DNA of 64,000 nucleotides, taken from NCBI RefSeq assembly GCF_028372415.1, contig NC_092875.1, forward strand, positions 52,018,771 to 52,082,770, written 5' to 3'. The notes beneath the pieces were generated by a model. That model saw only the letters and a list, made by a program, of their open reading frames with translations, ran no database searches and was not told the DNA's origin. Source of the stretch: Notamacropus eugenii. Its lineage: Eukaryota; Chordata; Mammalia; Diprotodontia; Macropodidae. The position numbers and the translations under genes were made by a program. Shown here one piece after another: positions 38,531 to 50,845 of this stretch. Positions within the stretch are counted from its first letter, which is position 1. Each line of letters starts with the position of its first letter.

Positions 38531-40100
38531 AAAATGAGTTTGGATCCAGTAATCACAGGAAGAATATCTGGAGGACTTTACTCTCCCAACTCTTCCCCCA
38601 TCCCTTACACAATCCTGAGACATATCCCATAAAGAAGCTTCCCCCTCCAAAAAAAAGCAAAAGATCACTTATAAGCCTCCTATGACCTTGGGAGACTATC
38701 TTGTAAGTCGAGCCTGAATTCTCTGTACTTACTCTAAATTGGTTCAGTCATCTTAAGCTACTGGATCTTATATCTATAGATCAGAGAGTCTGTAGCATTC
38801 TTGAATCAGTTTGAAGTTTGAATCCCAAAGGTCCTTAGGTCAGAGTCAGAGGGTAAGTAGGTCAGGGTAAATAGGTAAGTGGGTTTTAGAATCTTTGGGT
38901 CAAGGGTTTCTTAGACCAGTGGGTCACTGGGTAGGAAGATTCTCAGATAGATGGGCCAGTAATTCATTAGGTCAGCACTATACATCTAGTCCCATTTTTT
39001 CTCATGAGTTCTGATCCAACCACATCTCTAATTGCCTGATGGACATCACCACTCAGAGGTCCTACCAACCATTAAAATTTAGCAGGCTTCACATGGAACT
39101 TAGCTTCTCTTTTCTCAAATGTTTGTTACCACCAGCACTTAGCACAATATCTTACCCATTCAGTTATCCCTTTCACACCATGACTTTCCCTATTGTGGTT
39201 TTAATATATTGTGGGTTAGCATAAGAAATTAAATGGGAATTTTTGGAGAGTTTGGTGGAAGCAACAGATGACATGTGAAGGTCAGCAGATGACAACAGAA
39301 AAAGTTTAGAAACTCAGAAATGCACAAAATACATGTATAATATTATATATAATATCAATATAATGTAACATCAACCCAAATTTTACAATAAGGTACTATA
39401 AGCACCTCTTAAAAGCAAAAGAAAAGATTCAGACTTCTTCTCTAGTATGAAAGGAGGGTCAAAAGAATTATACTTAGATTTTCCAGATTTCAGGAGCACC
39501 ATACCCTTAATCCCCTCCATGTGGAAGGGATAAGTATAGGAGGTACTTAATAAATGTCAACTGAATTGAACTGAAGTTCAGTAAGTCCATTCGTTCAGGC
39601 CATTGGGTCAGGGGATGAAAGTCAGAGACCCTCTGGTAGATGGATCTGAAGGTGAGAGCCAAGGTTCAACAGATCTCTCAGGTCAGTAGACCCTTGACCC
39701 TGTCTAGTGATGGTCTCCAGGACTCAGAAAACTGGTCCTTTCCTTCAGCCATCAGTTAAGAGTAGAGGTACCCAGACTTGGGCTTTGCTCTTACTTTAGG
39801 ACTTTGTATTAGAAGAGCCCAGAAAAACAAAAGCACATTCACCCATATACAGATTATAACCACATCTAGTTCAGGAAAGTTGTTTAGAGTCAAGAGAGAT
39901 CACCTTGAACCAGAATGGTCTTGGGAGTGACTCCTGGAAAAGACAGCGTTAGAGCCAGGACTTGAAGTTGGGGGAACACCTGTAGAGAACAGGAAGGTCC
40001 CTCCCCATTGTCCCCACCCCCTCCAACCTCCTGTTCTCCGTCCTTTCCTTCCTCCTTCCTCCTCCCTCCCCACACTCCAACACATACAATCATCTGGGTG
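38531..40100. other. Intergenic region upstream of PRAM1
   Basis: No gene recognised. The presumed PRAM1 promoter lies near its right end. Purine-rich GGAA-type ETS/PU.1-like cores occur on the approach to exon 1, as expected for a myeloid gene, but such cores are short and common. Confidence 0.35.
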
Positions 40101-40227
40101 TTTGGGTTTGACTTCCTGGAAGTAAGTAGCCCCAGGCATTTCTGCAACCCTTCAGTCCCTGGAAGGTCCCAGAAACCAGCAGAGTATTTCAATCCACAGG
40201 CCACTGGACCAAAGGAGGTGGAAAGTC

Positions 40228-42059
40228 ATGGTAAGTAAGCCTTTCTCTACCTCCCTCCCTGCCATCCCCCTACTCTCACTCCCAGGGATGTTTGAAGAAA
40301 GCAGAAGTAAAAACAGCCTCTACTAACTTCCTTTTTTTCCTTTTGACTCAACATGAGAGGTGTTTGTCCCTACGTGTGTTGAGGGAGGGGAGTCAGGAGG
40401 AGCAGAAGATGAAGGATGAGATATAACAGAGGAAAGAGGAGGAAGGAGACCATCTAGGCTGGGAATACAAACTATATGAGGGAAAGAGATGAAGCTCAAG
40501 AAGTAGACAGAGCTTGAGATGGTGTCAGCTTAAAAGGTGTCAGCAAAGGAGTCTGGGTTTTATCTTCCAAGTAACCAGAGCCACTGTGGGATAGAAGTCA
40601 AGCGGCTTCAAGTCCTAGCTCTGACATTTCCTAATTTTGTATTTTTGGACAAGACAGCTAACCACAAGACAATCTCAATTTCCTCATCTGTAAAATGGGG
40701 GTGAGATTCTGTGCACTACTGACCTTGTGTGGTGGTTGTGGAGATCAAACAAGGCAAGGTAAAACAGCTTAATGGACCTGAAGGGCTAATCTACTGTTTG
40801 TCATTATTCATTGGGGGTCGCACAGACAACAGAAGAGGCTGGCTGTAGCCCCCACTGGGCTTGCCCAGTCCCTGAGACCAATCTCATCCCCCAGCCCAGG
40901 CCCATTTCTCCTGGGCTCCTACCCAAGATGGCAGGCACCTTCTATTGAGTTTCCCTAGGACAGTGGAATCAGTCACTGGACTCAAAGGGTTAGCTTTCAT
41001 AGAAGGCTCTGCTCACTTCTCACTCAGCCCTTTCCATCTCTCCTCGCTCTCGTTTCTCCTCTGCTCACTCCTACCCTCATTGGTGTCCTAACTCACTTTT
41101 CTTTAACACCACAGTGGTCCAAGGCAGCCCTAGATCAAGGATTTGCTTGTTAGCTTGGGCGACATTGATGGCACACCATAGCTACCCTGGTGGGAAACAG
41201 GAACAATATCTGGAATGGGGGAAGAAATATGGGGACATAGTGTGTGTGGGGGAAGGGTGGGAAGGGGGAGAATGATAGTTAAAGCTTAGGGGGAGGGCCT
41301 GGTTGGTGGTGACCTGAAAACTCAGTTCCAAGGGGGTGGGGGCTTCCTGTGGGCCCCAGGGGTGCTGACTACTAGGCAAAGTAGGTCAGAAGGACTTGCC
41401 CCTACTTATGGGGCTGAAATGGGGTAGGGCAATATTTGTGACAACACTGAAAAAATGGTTTTGGTCTTCAGCTCATCTCTCTCTTTAGCTCAGTTGTTCC
41501 TGAGGCAGTGGTGTGCAGGTAAATGTTTAACAACCAGCTTTTGGGGGGGGGGGGGGTGTATGCAAGACACTTGAAAATTTAGTCTGCATTATTACCATTT
41601 TCTGCATCACTTCCTTACATTTAGACAATTAACAGAACAATAAATCAAACCCTAATTTATAGCATTTATTGATTTCTGAAGTATAAATGTTAACATTGAA
41701 AACTATCTCCATTACAGCCCTGTGAGGCCTCTCACCATGTTCCTGAGTTTATGACTCAGTGCCTTTCCTCTCTCTCTTTCTCTTCCCTCTCCCCCAGCTG
41801 TGTGGTCCCACAAACTCACTTTAAAACCTCCTTTTAAAATGAGAATTTTATGGTTATATTTTGTTTTTACATGGCCCAGATTTCCCCTGTATTTCACTCC
41901 CTTCCTCCTCCCAGAGAGCCATTTCTTTTAACAAAGAAATTTTCTAAAACAGAAAGAGGAAAAAATATGAGCGAAACAAATCAATTTATGGAAAAAATAT
42001 GAAGATATATGTAATGTTTCACATCCATGGAGTCTCCCACTCTGTAAAGGAGGAGGGGG

Positions 42060-42091
<32 letters not shown>

Positions 42092-45000
42092 TGTATGTAT
42101 GTATGTATGTGTTTGTGTATGTGCGTGTGTGTGTGTGTGTGTGGAGGTGGAGGTATTTTCTCATATCTCCTTTGGGGTCAAGTTCATTCTTCATGATTTC
42201 ACAACATTCTTATAAGATTGCTTTGTGAAGGTTGTTCTTAGGTTTACACCAACATTGTTTATGCTGTTTTCCTGGCTCCTTCAGTGAGCATGCATCAGCT
42301 CATACATTTTTCTATACTTCTCTGTCTTTGTCCTATTTCTTGCTTCTTATAGCCGTCGTATTCCTATGTTCATGTACCCCCATTTGTCTAGCTATCTTCC
42401 AGTAAATATAGATAAGTTGTTTCCACTTGTGTGCTACCACAAAAAGTGCTGTTATAAAAGTTCTAATGTTCACGGAGTTTCTCTTGAGTTCTCAATGATC
42501 TCTTGAGGGTATATAACTAGCAGTGAGATTTCTAGATCAACCCAGAGGCTCACTTTCTTACAGACTTTTGGACAGGGGGAAGGAATCTGGACACCATCCA
42601 GGACTTCTAACGAAATTTGGGAACCTGAGAAATGGTATATGTGTGTCTACGTGTGCTTATTACTCTGTACATGAGTCTATCTGCATGTTCATAATCTCTG
42701 ACCATCTCTGCCTGTCTGTGTGCTTGTAGATAAGTAGATTTTGGCCTGATATCAGAAAAAAAAAATTTTTTTTTTGAATAATTAGAATTGTCTAGAAGTA
42801 CAGTGGTCCCTAGGGTGCTGACAAGTAGTGGGTTTTCTCATCCTTTGGAGGTTTTTTAGAAGCTGGCTAAGCACCTATCTGGAATATTGCAGAAAGGACT
42901 CCTGTTTACACATAGGTTGGATAAGATGTCGTCTGGAGTCTAATCCATCTTTGAATTCTGAGATTCTGTGATGCTTTGTGTCTCACAGCAGAGTCATCAG
43001 GACTTTCAAAACCTGAAAGCTAAGTTCCAGGGCACGCAGGCTGGGTTTGGTGAGCTACCCAGGAAGCCACCACTGCCCAAAGGCTCTCAGCTGCCAGGTC
43101 TGGGTCAAGCCAATACTATTTCTGAGAGTTCCTTTTCTTCTGGGACTCCTGCTGCTAATTGGAGGGGACCTCCATGGCAAGGACAAGGGACCCCACCTAG
43201 CCCTTGGCTCCCTAACCTAGGGAGAGGCTCTCAAGCCAGTCCCAGGACCAGGGAGGCTCCAAGAGACCAGCAGACATCGTGGGGAATTGCAGGGGATGCT
43301 GCAGAGAAGGCTTCCTCACTTCCAAGCCCTATCCCCTTGGGCTCTCCAAGGACACCTAGGAAGGATCAGGGCCTGAGTGTCCCCCGCAGGAGACCTCTGC
43401 CACCTCTGAAGAATCTTGGTCCCCAGCCTCCCAAGCCCCCCCTTCCACCAGGTACCCTGCATTTAGAACGTTTCAGGAGAAAAGAGGTCACTAACAGAAG
43501 AGCTGCAGGTGGGTGTTTGGATCATGTCAAGAAAGTTTTGAGAAGGGGGGGGGAAGTCCCTGAGAAGTGGGGATTATGATGACCTGGGGAGGGTGATACT
43601 CAGATTTTGGACCTGGGGTTGGAGCTCCAACATGATCAGCATCCAGTTCTGCTCTCTAATTGAGAAACTGACTTGCCCATGGGGTTATTTAGCTAGTATT
43701 GGGGGTGATATTCAACTTCTGTAGAAAATTCAGGTAGCTGTGAGGGAAAAAATTTCAAATCTTCATAGATAAGTTATTATTATATAATTTACATAGCTCC
43801 AGTGGGTGGGTAAATGGAGTCACTCTCCTGAAAGTCCTCAACTGCCCTGGTAAAACTATATAACTGTATCCAGGCAAGAAAATCATCCTGGGTGGGGGGA
43901 CCCAAGTGCCAGCACTTCCAAAGAAGCCAGGATCCTTCTCCAGTAGCAACTGCCTGGGTCCTCCAGTTCCTGCCATTCCACAGTAAGTCTGGGGACTTGT
44001 GGGGGGCACTTTGGGGAGGCTGTGGGAAGCCCTAATTCCCACTCTCCTCTCAGGGATCCAGATGAGATCTATGATGATGTGGAGCCAAACCCCTGCCCAC
44101 CAGGCCCCAGGAGGAGAGGTGTGTATCCATGAATGAAGTGGAGCATGAGATGGAAATTTCAGGAGAGGTGGTGTGGACTTTCCAGTCTAATTCCCTCACT
44201 TTCAATGAATGATAAATGTAGTTGATGTCCATTTTACAAGCAAGGAAACTGATGGCCCAGACTGGGAAGTGAAGAGGTCAGGGTCTGGAGATGAGGGTCC
44301 TAGAGAGAGGAACTTTAGCTAGCTCTCTGCTCTGTGCATGCCCAAGGCCAGGTCCTTTTAACCTAGCTGGGCTGGTTAACTGATAGGGGTCTGAGCCTGT
44401 GGTCCGCGGACAAAAATCTAGGTGGGTGGTTCTCAAACTTTTTGGTCTCAGGGCCATTTCACACTCTTAAAAATTGAGGACTCCCCCTAAAGAACTTCTG
44501 TTTATGTGGGCTATATCTATTGAGAGTTACTATATTAGAAAGTAAAGCTGATAAAATTTGAGAATATTTTAGTTCATTTTATAATAATAAATCTATTTTA
44601 TACATAACAAAATATTTTAAATTAGAATAACCATTTTTTAAAAACAAAAAAAATCAGCGAGAATACTATTGTTTTACATATTTTTGCAAATCTCTTTAAT
44701 GTCTGGCTTAATTGAAGATAGCTGAATTCTCCTCTGCTTCTTTGTTGACTCAGTTACAATGTTATTTTGGTTGAAGAAAATCCAGCTTCACACAGACACA
44801 TAGTTGGAAAAAGAAGGATTATTTTAGGAGGCAAATAATGCCTTGGAATTATGAAAATAGTTTTGACTTTGTGGACTTCCCTAAAAGAGTCCACCCATTT
44901 TTCTCCCATTTCCATATCTTCTACTCTCAGGATCTCAGGAACCCACTTATTCAGGGAGTATTGAGTTTCCATTCACCACTTACTCTGCGACTCTGGGTAG

Positions 45001-48000
45001 GCTGCTTTCCTTTTCTGAGTCCCAGTTCCCTTAGTTGTAAAATGAGCTGAATGTTGGAATTGAACTTTGGTCTCCTGACTCCAAAATCAGGACCCTTTCA
45101 TCTGCAATACTGCCTCTTGCAGAGAAGGTCAAGGGGATGTACAAAAGTCTATTAATTCTAATGCAGCTCTGAGGATGCATTTGGAAGTTTCAATATTGCC
45201 CTGTGATCCTTGTTGATTTCCATCTTCTTCCTTTCTTGACTTTGTTGAGTTTGTTGTCTCAGGGACAAGTGGCTTGTCCCTGAGTTTTCTCATTGCACTT
45301 GTGACACACATATACCCTTCTCCCAGTTATGAGTGACTCGTCCTGTCAACAGCCTTCAATTGCTCCTTCAGAAAACCACCTCAGCTTTAAACAGTGTAGC
45401 AGTCAGACTTCTAAAGGAGTGAGTTTTCAGTCATTTGGGTATCAACATGGAAGCTGGATGAACAAGTTTCCAGGGGGCCCATGAGATTCTAGCACATGGT
45501 GGGGGTTTGGATATGAGGCAATCTTAGATACCTTTTCCAGGTCTGAAGTGCCTTGACCCTTAAGCAACCCAAAATAGGGCTGCTCCTCAGATTGGTTTTT
45601 GCTTTTCCTGGCTTTCTCCTGAGGTCTGCAGTGAAACTTGCAACATCTCTCCATTAGCACACAATTGAAGCCACAGATGTGGCTTCCTACCACTGCCTCT
45701 CCTATGTCTCTGGGCAAAGGTTGCAGAATTAAGGATCTCCACCTATGGATCCACTTCCCAAGGGTTGAAATCTTGGTTGGGCCTGCTCTAGGAAGGGAAA
45801 ATCAGTGGATGTCTTTCCAAGTCTGAAAGGGACCTATCCCTCTTGCCTGACTACATCAGGTCTCATCATGCCTGATCCTAACTCCTCAGCTACCTTCTAT
45901 CCTTGTGAACCCTCCCCTCCCACAACCACACTTGCAAATGGAGACTTGAAATGGATTTAGCTCTAGAGGGTGAAAAGGAAGCTCTGGTTCTCCTCCACTT
46001 GTTGTTCGATTGAGTCTAACTCTTTATGACCCCATAGATCCTGGCACGCTAAGCCCTCAACCTGAAGGGTTCATCTGCTCATGCCTTATCTTTCAGCGTC
46101 TTAATATTATCCACAGGGTTTTCTTGACAAAAATACTACAGTGTTTTGCCATTTCCTTCTTCAGTAGATCACCTTTTATCAGAACTCTCCACTATAACTT
46201 GTTCATCTTAGGTAACCCCTGCATGGGATAGCTCAGTGTTTCATTGAACTATGCAAGTCCTTCTGCTATGACAAGGCAGTGATCCAGGAAGGGTTTCTCT
46301 CATCCACTGGCTCCCCCTATTTGATTTCAAAGTCAGTCCCAGGAACCTCATTCATTGCCCCATAAATCTGTGGCTTCCCTAGTGCTACCTTATTAGAAGG
46401 AATTGGATGCTGAGACCCCACAATAAGAGCTTTGTACATCCATCTCTCTTGTAGTTTTTGACCAGCTCCAGAACACTGATCGATACCAATTCAGCGACCT
46501 CTGAGCATTCTTTCAACTGTTCCTTCAGGGGCAAATCTGAGGCCCTTAATCTCCTTTTTTTCTTCCAGTTAGGGAGCAGCTGCTCCTCAACTTCCACCCA
46601 ACTTTCCCAAATTCAGGTGTCCTAATGGAGAATGGTCTTTGGACCCTGATTTCTGCCTAAATGTCTGGTCTGTCAGGAATTCCAGCAGCAGAAATGGTCT
46701 GAAGTAGGTTTACAAAGAAAATAACTAAAGCCCAGGAAGGTTAAGTGACTTGTCCAAAACAGTAGTCGGGACTGGAACCCCAACATTAAATCCCGTGCTC
46801 TGCATTGCACCTGACAATTGTTCAGCCTTCTTTCAAGTTACATTGTACATTTTTCTGTCAGTCAATAGTGCTAACGCTGAGATGGAGTCCTCCATTTAAA
46901 TTCCAAACTGGAGGATTGGGAGGCAAAAGGAGGGGGGTCCTATCTTAGTCCATAGGGCTCAGTTCTAGTCATCTTGCTGATCACCACTGACTCCCTGCCA
47001 GCTGCCACCTTCCACCTTCCAAGGGATTGGCATGCTATGGTAGAAAGAGAACTAGACTTGAAATCACCATGAATTTCAGCAATAATGCTGTGTTATTTGA
47101 TCTCTGAGTGCCTTTCTTTGCTCATCTATAATATGGGGATATTACTACATGCACTATTTCCCCTTCATGCTTTCTTGTTGTGAAGTGCTTTGTAAACTTT
47201 CAGACACTATATAAAAATGAATTACTCCTGTGCTTCACTCTGCCCTGCTTCTACTTACACACACACACACACACACACACACTCCTCCTCTTAACCTGTC
47301 ATCACAACAGCAACACAGTGCAATCGTCTGGAAGGGCAAAAGTAATTTTACTATAGATGATGAGAGTAGCAGTTATTTGAACAAGTTTGGTAATAACATT
47401 TGTGAATACTTCAACTTCATTCTTCATTTTCTTAGGTCTTAGGTCTCCAAGTATTTCTGGCCTTAGATATCCTCAACTTGGTTCCCTGAGCTCACCTTCC
47501 CATAACTCCCCAGGAAAATTATCTTCTCAATCTGAGGTTATGCACACCTGCACCTGAATAAGAATCCCATTTACCATACCCCCAACAAGCAGTCATTAAA
47601 GGTGGCTTGACAACCACCTACATGAGTGGACCCTGTTACCTCCTAATGCAGGTCATTCTACTTTTGGACCACTCTTGCCACTCAAAGCTTCCACCGCTGT
47701 TGCCTTGTTCCATCTTCTGATGCCAAAGACAATGAGTCTCACTCTTCTTACACCATGACAGTCCCTTTAATACTTATGGACAACTGCCAGATCCCCTACT
47801 TAGTCCTCTCATATCTCCTTTCAGGTTCACAGATGGCAGGGTCTTGGGTATGCTCCTTCTCCGGCTCAGTTTCTCCATGTGGTCCTCTCAGAGAAAGGCA
47901 ATCTGGCAGGACCATCAAAATGCAATCTAATCAACCCTCCTCTCATTTTAAAATTTTGGGGTCCAAGTATCTGTTTCTAGAATACACGTGTCAACAGATT

Positions 48001-49486
48001 AACCCTAGGGGTTGCCAATCAACTTTCAAGTCATCACTTGGCTTATATATTGCTGTCTCCATTCTGTCATTTTCTTCACGTTCTGTCTCCTGATTCACAT
48101 TGTACCTCTCCTTAACAATGCTCTCCCTGCAGTGTTTTAGAGCAGGGTGTGGATGTAAGAAGCAGTGTCATCTGCAAATAGGGCTGTCTTAAAGCATCCT
48201 CACCACCTACAAAGAAACTCTCATTTGAAGTCTGTGCAGATCATTTTCCATGACATTGCTAGACCTTTGGCAAGCCAATCTCACTTTTAATTTGCTCCCT
48301 CCAGCCATACACATCACTCAGATGTGCTATTTTAATCCCAGAATTATCTTGCCTTTCCTGTGAAAGACACAGAGCTTCCCTATTTATCTATAAATGACTG
48401 CTATTACAGTATTAAGCTTATAGACATCACATATTCAAGTTCTAAAATTAAGGGTAAGGGGAAAACTATTGTAGAGAACCAAGAATTGGGGGGATGGTGA
48501 GAACACCTTGGGCCCCTTTAGTAGCCTAGTTGTTTGACTTCCTCAGGTGATCTACTGGTTGCAGAAAGAACTCTCAAAGATTCCCAACAACCTGGCCAGC
48601 AAATGTGGTAACTTAGGGAAGGGGAGTCTGGGGATGGGGAGGCATCTATATCCTGTTAGTTATGAATGTTAACTATCCATCTTCAGGAACAGTTGGAAAC
48701 CCTCAGAAGAGGTTAAGACAGAGGAAATCTGCAAACCCCTGAAGCTCCCCAAACCCCTGAAGCAGTACAAAAAGGAAGAGAAAGCAGAAAGAGAATTCAG
48801 GAAGAAATTTAAGGTCAGGAGAGAACATTTCTGCAGCACCAACCTCTTCTTAGTCCATTATGACCTAAATATGAACTGGACTTGGAGAACTTTTATGATC
48901 GGAGATGACTTATTAAGAGTAGCTCTAATTACAATACACTGACTTTTACATTAGATTTTCAGGGATCCTATAAACACCTGGGAGGGAGGGGTGCAGAAAA
49001 AAGTCCTGGGTAAGTGACCGAAGCTAGACTACTCGTTTGCTCTAGTTTGAAGGGGACATTGTGACTTTGACAAGGATGATGATCGACCCCAATGCCAATA
49101 CCCGTCGTGGGGGTGGTAGAAACTTGGCTATTAGACGTGGGGAAATCCTGGATGTGATCCAATTCACCAGCAGAGAACAGATTCTATGCCGGGATGTCAG
49201 TGGAAAATGTGAGTTGGTTAGTATGCCCTAGAAATGGGCGGGGCATTTATCCTTGTAATCCCATTAAGCTTATCCTTCCCTTTTTGCAGATGGCTTCGTT
49301 CCTAGAACAGTTCTGCTCCCCCTGTAAGTGACCAAGCTGAGGACATGTGGGCAAGTGTGGGTGCTGGGAGGCTTACAGCCTTCTATTCTAAAGTGAATTT
49401 AGAGATGAGCTGGCATTTGTCAACTACTTATGGTCTATTCTCTCTTTGACAGGGAGACAGAAGTCTACGATGATGTTAGTTTCTAA
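40228..49486 (+). CDS. PRAM1: PRAM1, haematopoietic SH3-like adaptor (9 coding exons)
   Basis: Coding exons: 40228-40230, 42989-43508, 43874-43982, 44054-44118, 48547-48607, 48687-48813, 49046-49208, 49290-49323, 49453-49486. Phases close throughout and give 371 residues; human PRAM1 is about 670. The start is M|QSHQDFQNLKAKFQ, against human MESHQDFRSIKAKFQ. Residues 2-175 are proline-rich. An EIYDDVEP tyrosine motif (Y217) and a charged KKEEKAEREFRKKFK helix precede a divergent SH3 domain of the ADAP/PRAM type: MMIDPNA, RRGGG, IRRGEILDVIQFTS, LCRD, YGFVPRT, LLPLETEVYDDV (Y366). PRAM1 is a retinoid-induced myeloid adaptor that binds SKAP2 and works in neutrophil integrin signalling. The long human N-terminal proline repeat array and the last dozen residues are absent here. 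The start in exon 1 is inferred from phase and homology. Confidence 0.9.
40600..40775 (+). repeat. MIR SINE in PRAM1 intron 1
   Basis: A MIR in plus orientation with a 'cctcatctgtaaaatggggg' block. Confidence 0.65.
41542..41555 (+). repeat. Poly(G) run
   Basis: An uninterrupted run of about 13 G in PRAM1 intron 1, followed by GTATG. Length is likely polymorphic. Confidence 0.8.
41820..42560 (-). mobile_element. LINE-1 3' end in PRAM1 intron 1, with microsatellite
   Basis: LINE-1 3' sequence in minus orientation ('gtgctaccacaaaaagtgct', 'gagggtatataactagcagt'). It contains the microsatellite at 42058-42144. Confidence 0.6.
42058..42144 (+). repeat. (TATG)n then (GT)n microsatellite
   Basis: About twelve TATG repeats followed by an imperfect GT run (42121-42143). 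Confidence 0.95.
44420..44895. mobile_element. Old DNA-transposon fossil in PRAM1 intron 4
   Basis: 'ggttctcaaactttttggtc' at the left and 'gttttgactttgtggacttc' at the right, with 'gcaaatctctttaatgtctg' between, match a known mammalian non-autonomous DNA transposon whose name I cannot recall securely (hAT or Tc/mariner group). There is no coding potential. Confidence 0.5.
44896..45990. other. PRAM1 intron 4, unassigned part
   Basis: I see nothing recognisable apart from a short MIR-like piece near 44970-45115. Confidence 0.4.
45995..46330. mobile_element. RTE-type LINE fragment
   Basis: 'gactctttatgaccccatag' type text, 'ttgccatttccttcttcagt' and 'gggatagctcagtgtttcat' correspond to the RTE (BovB-related) 3' region known from marsupials. 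Confidence 0.55.
46720..47220 (+). repeat. MIR fragments
   Basis: Two old MIR pieces at about 46720-46810 ('aaggttaagtgacttgtcca') and 47030-47215 ('gtgaagtgctttgtaaactt'). Confidence 0.55.
47258..47282 (+). repeat. (AC)n microsatellite
   Basis: About twelve CA dinucleotides in PRAM1 intron 4. Confidence 0.95.
47440..48546. other. PRAM1 intron 4, right part
   Basis: No gene recognised. About 48120-48370 resembles RTE LINE text ('gtcatctgcaaatagggctg', 'catttgaagtctgtgcagat'), but this is uncertain. Confidence 0.4.
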
Positions 49487-49813
49487 GGTAGGTACCTGTT
49501 ATGCTACATACACCCAACCAGACTTTGGCCAGTGTCCCATTAGTCCAGCTCTGTTCTCTTGGAGCAGCAAGGGAGGTTGGCAAAGAGGCGATTCCAATCC
49601 AGCTCCCATCTCCCAAGGGAAATGTAGGATGAGAAGCAACTGGAACCACTGACCTACCTGAAGGGCTACAGAGCCCCATCTTCTTTTGCAGGGCATCCTT
49701 GGATCATCCTTGGACCATTTTCTCCTCCATAGTGGGTCCAGAGAAAACTACAAGTTTCTCCTTCATATATTCAACCCATCAGCCTGTACTTCTCATGGAT
49801 GAACACTGACAGT

Positions 49814-49819
49814 ATTAAA
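49814..49819 (+). terminator. PRAM1: Likely PRAM1 polyadenylation signal
   Basis: ATTAAA, the commonest variant signal. A splice donor just after the stop codon (49487-49493, ggtaggt) and an acceptor at 49690-49691 suggest that a 3'-UTR intron precedes a final non-coding exon. Confidence 0.55.
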
Positions 49820-50600
49820 TCACCACTTCAAGTGGCTCTCTGCTTGACTGCCTCCTTTCTTCTATACCCTCCCTTTAGAGAGATGTGGAAGGGAGAGATT
49901 TGGATCAGAAGAAAGGGGGAGAGCAAAGGAGAATGAACTGTTTACACTCCAGGGGGCTATCTCACTTATACTTTCTCGTAGTGTAGCAGGAAACAGTCAA
50001 CAATACATATAATTTAGTTTAACAGAAGTTTTTAGAAGCCAAGCTCTAGGCTGGACATTCAGTTCAAAGGAATGTTGGGACATGCAACAATACAGTTATT
50101 TTGGTCTATTAAAAAAAGCTTAGCCAAGGCAAAGAAAAAGGGAGATGCTGACTTCTTGAAGAATTAGCTCCAGGGGACTAGTATGTAAAATAAATTGGCT
50201 GTGATCTGACCTAATGGTCAAGTACTTCGGTATACTTTTTGCCTTTTATAGCCATTGCTGCTCTGAAGAACACGGTTTGAGTGTATAAGGCAAAAGGCAC
50301 ACTTAAAAATTTGATGCCCAAATCCTCAGTCCTGACAGTAAAAGTAGCGAACTAGTCACTACAAGGGGGAGAGGAGGAAGGCAGGAGAATCCTATCAGGA
50401 AGGAGACCTTCAAATATTTGATGACAACGATAATGATCATGATCCTCTATTTCCTTCTTTAATGATCTAACAATCCCATCCAGCTCAAGTAGACTATGAA
50501 TTAAAAATCATTCAATACTAAACAGAGACAAATATTCAAAATATAATGAACATTTCCAACAGACTTCACAACAAGGTTAGGAGGCTTTCAGTAACTGGTA

Positions 50601-50606
50601 TTTATT
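50601..50606 (-). terminator. HNRNPM: Likely HNRNPM polyadenylation signal
   Basis: AATAAA on the minus strand, 240 bases after the HNRNPM stop. It faces the PRAM1 3' end across about 780 bp in which I see no gene. Confidence 0.6.
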
Positions 50607-50845
50607 ATCAAAGTCGTAATGTCAACAAGATGCCACAACTACAAAAAAAATTGCGTACATTGCAATCTCAATGCAAACAGTCAAATGGAATCCCAGTCAT
50701 TAAAAAAGTAATTAAAATCACCCCAGAAAGCAACTGAATTTTAACATCTTTATACATCCAGCCAACAAATTAAAATGGTTAACAAGAAAAACAAAATACA
50801 AATTTGGAAGTCTGGTATTGATGTTAAAAAAAAAAAGGCAACTGC

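Noticed and set aside
42058-42144. TATG/GT repeat considered as a CRISPR-like or regulatory array
   Set aside because: It is a simple microsatellite with no spacers, inside a LINE-1 fragment in a vertebrate intron.
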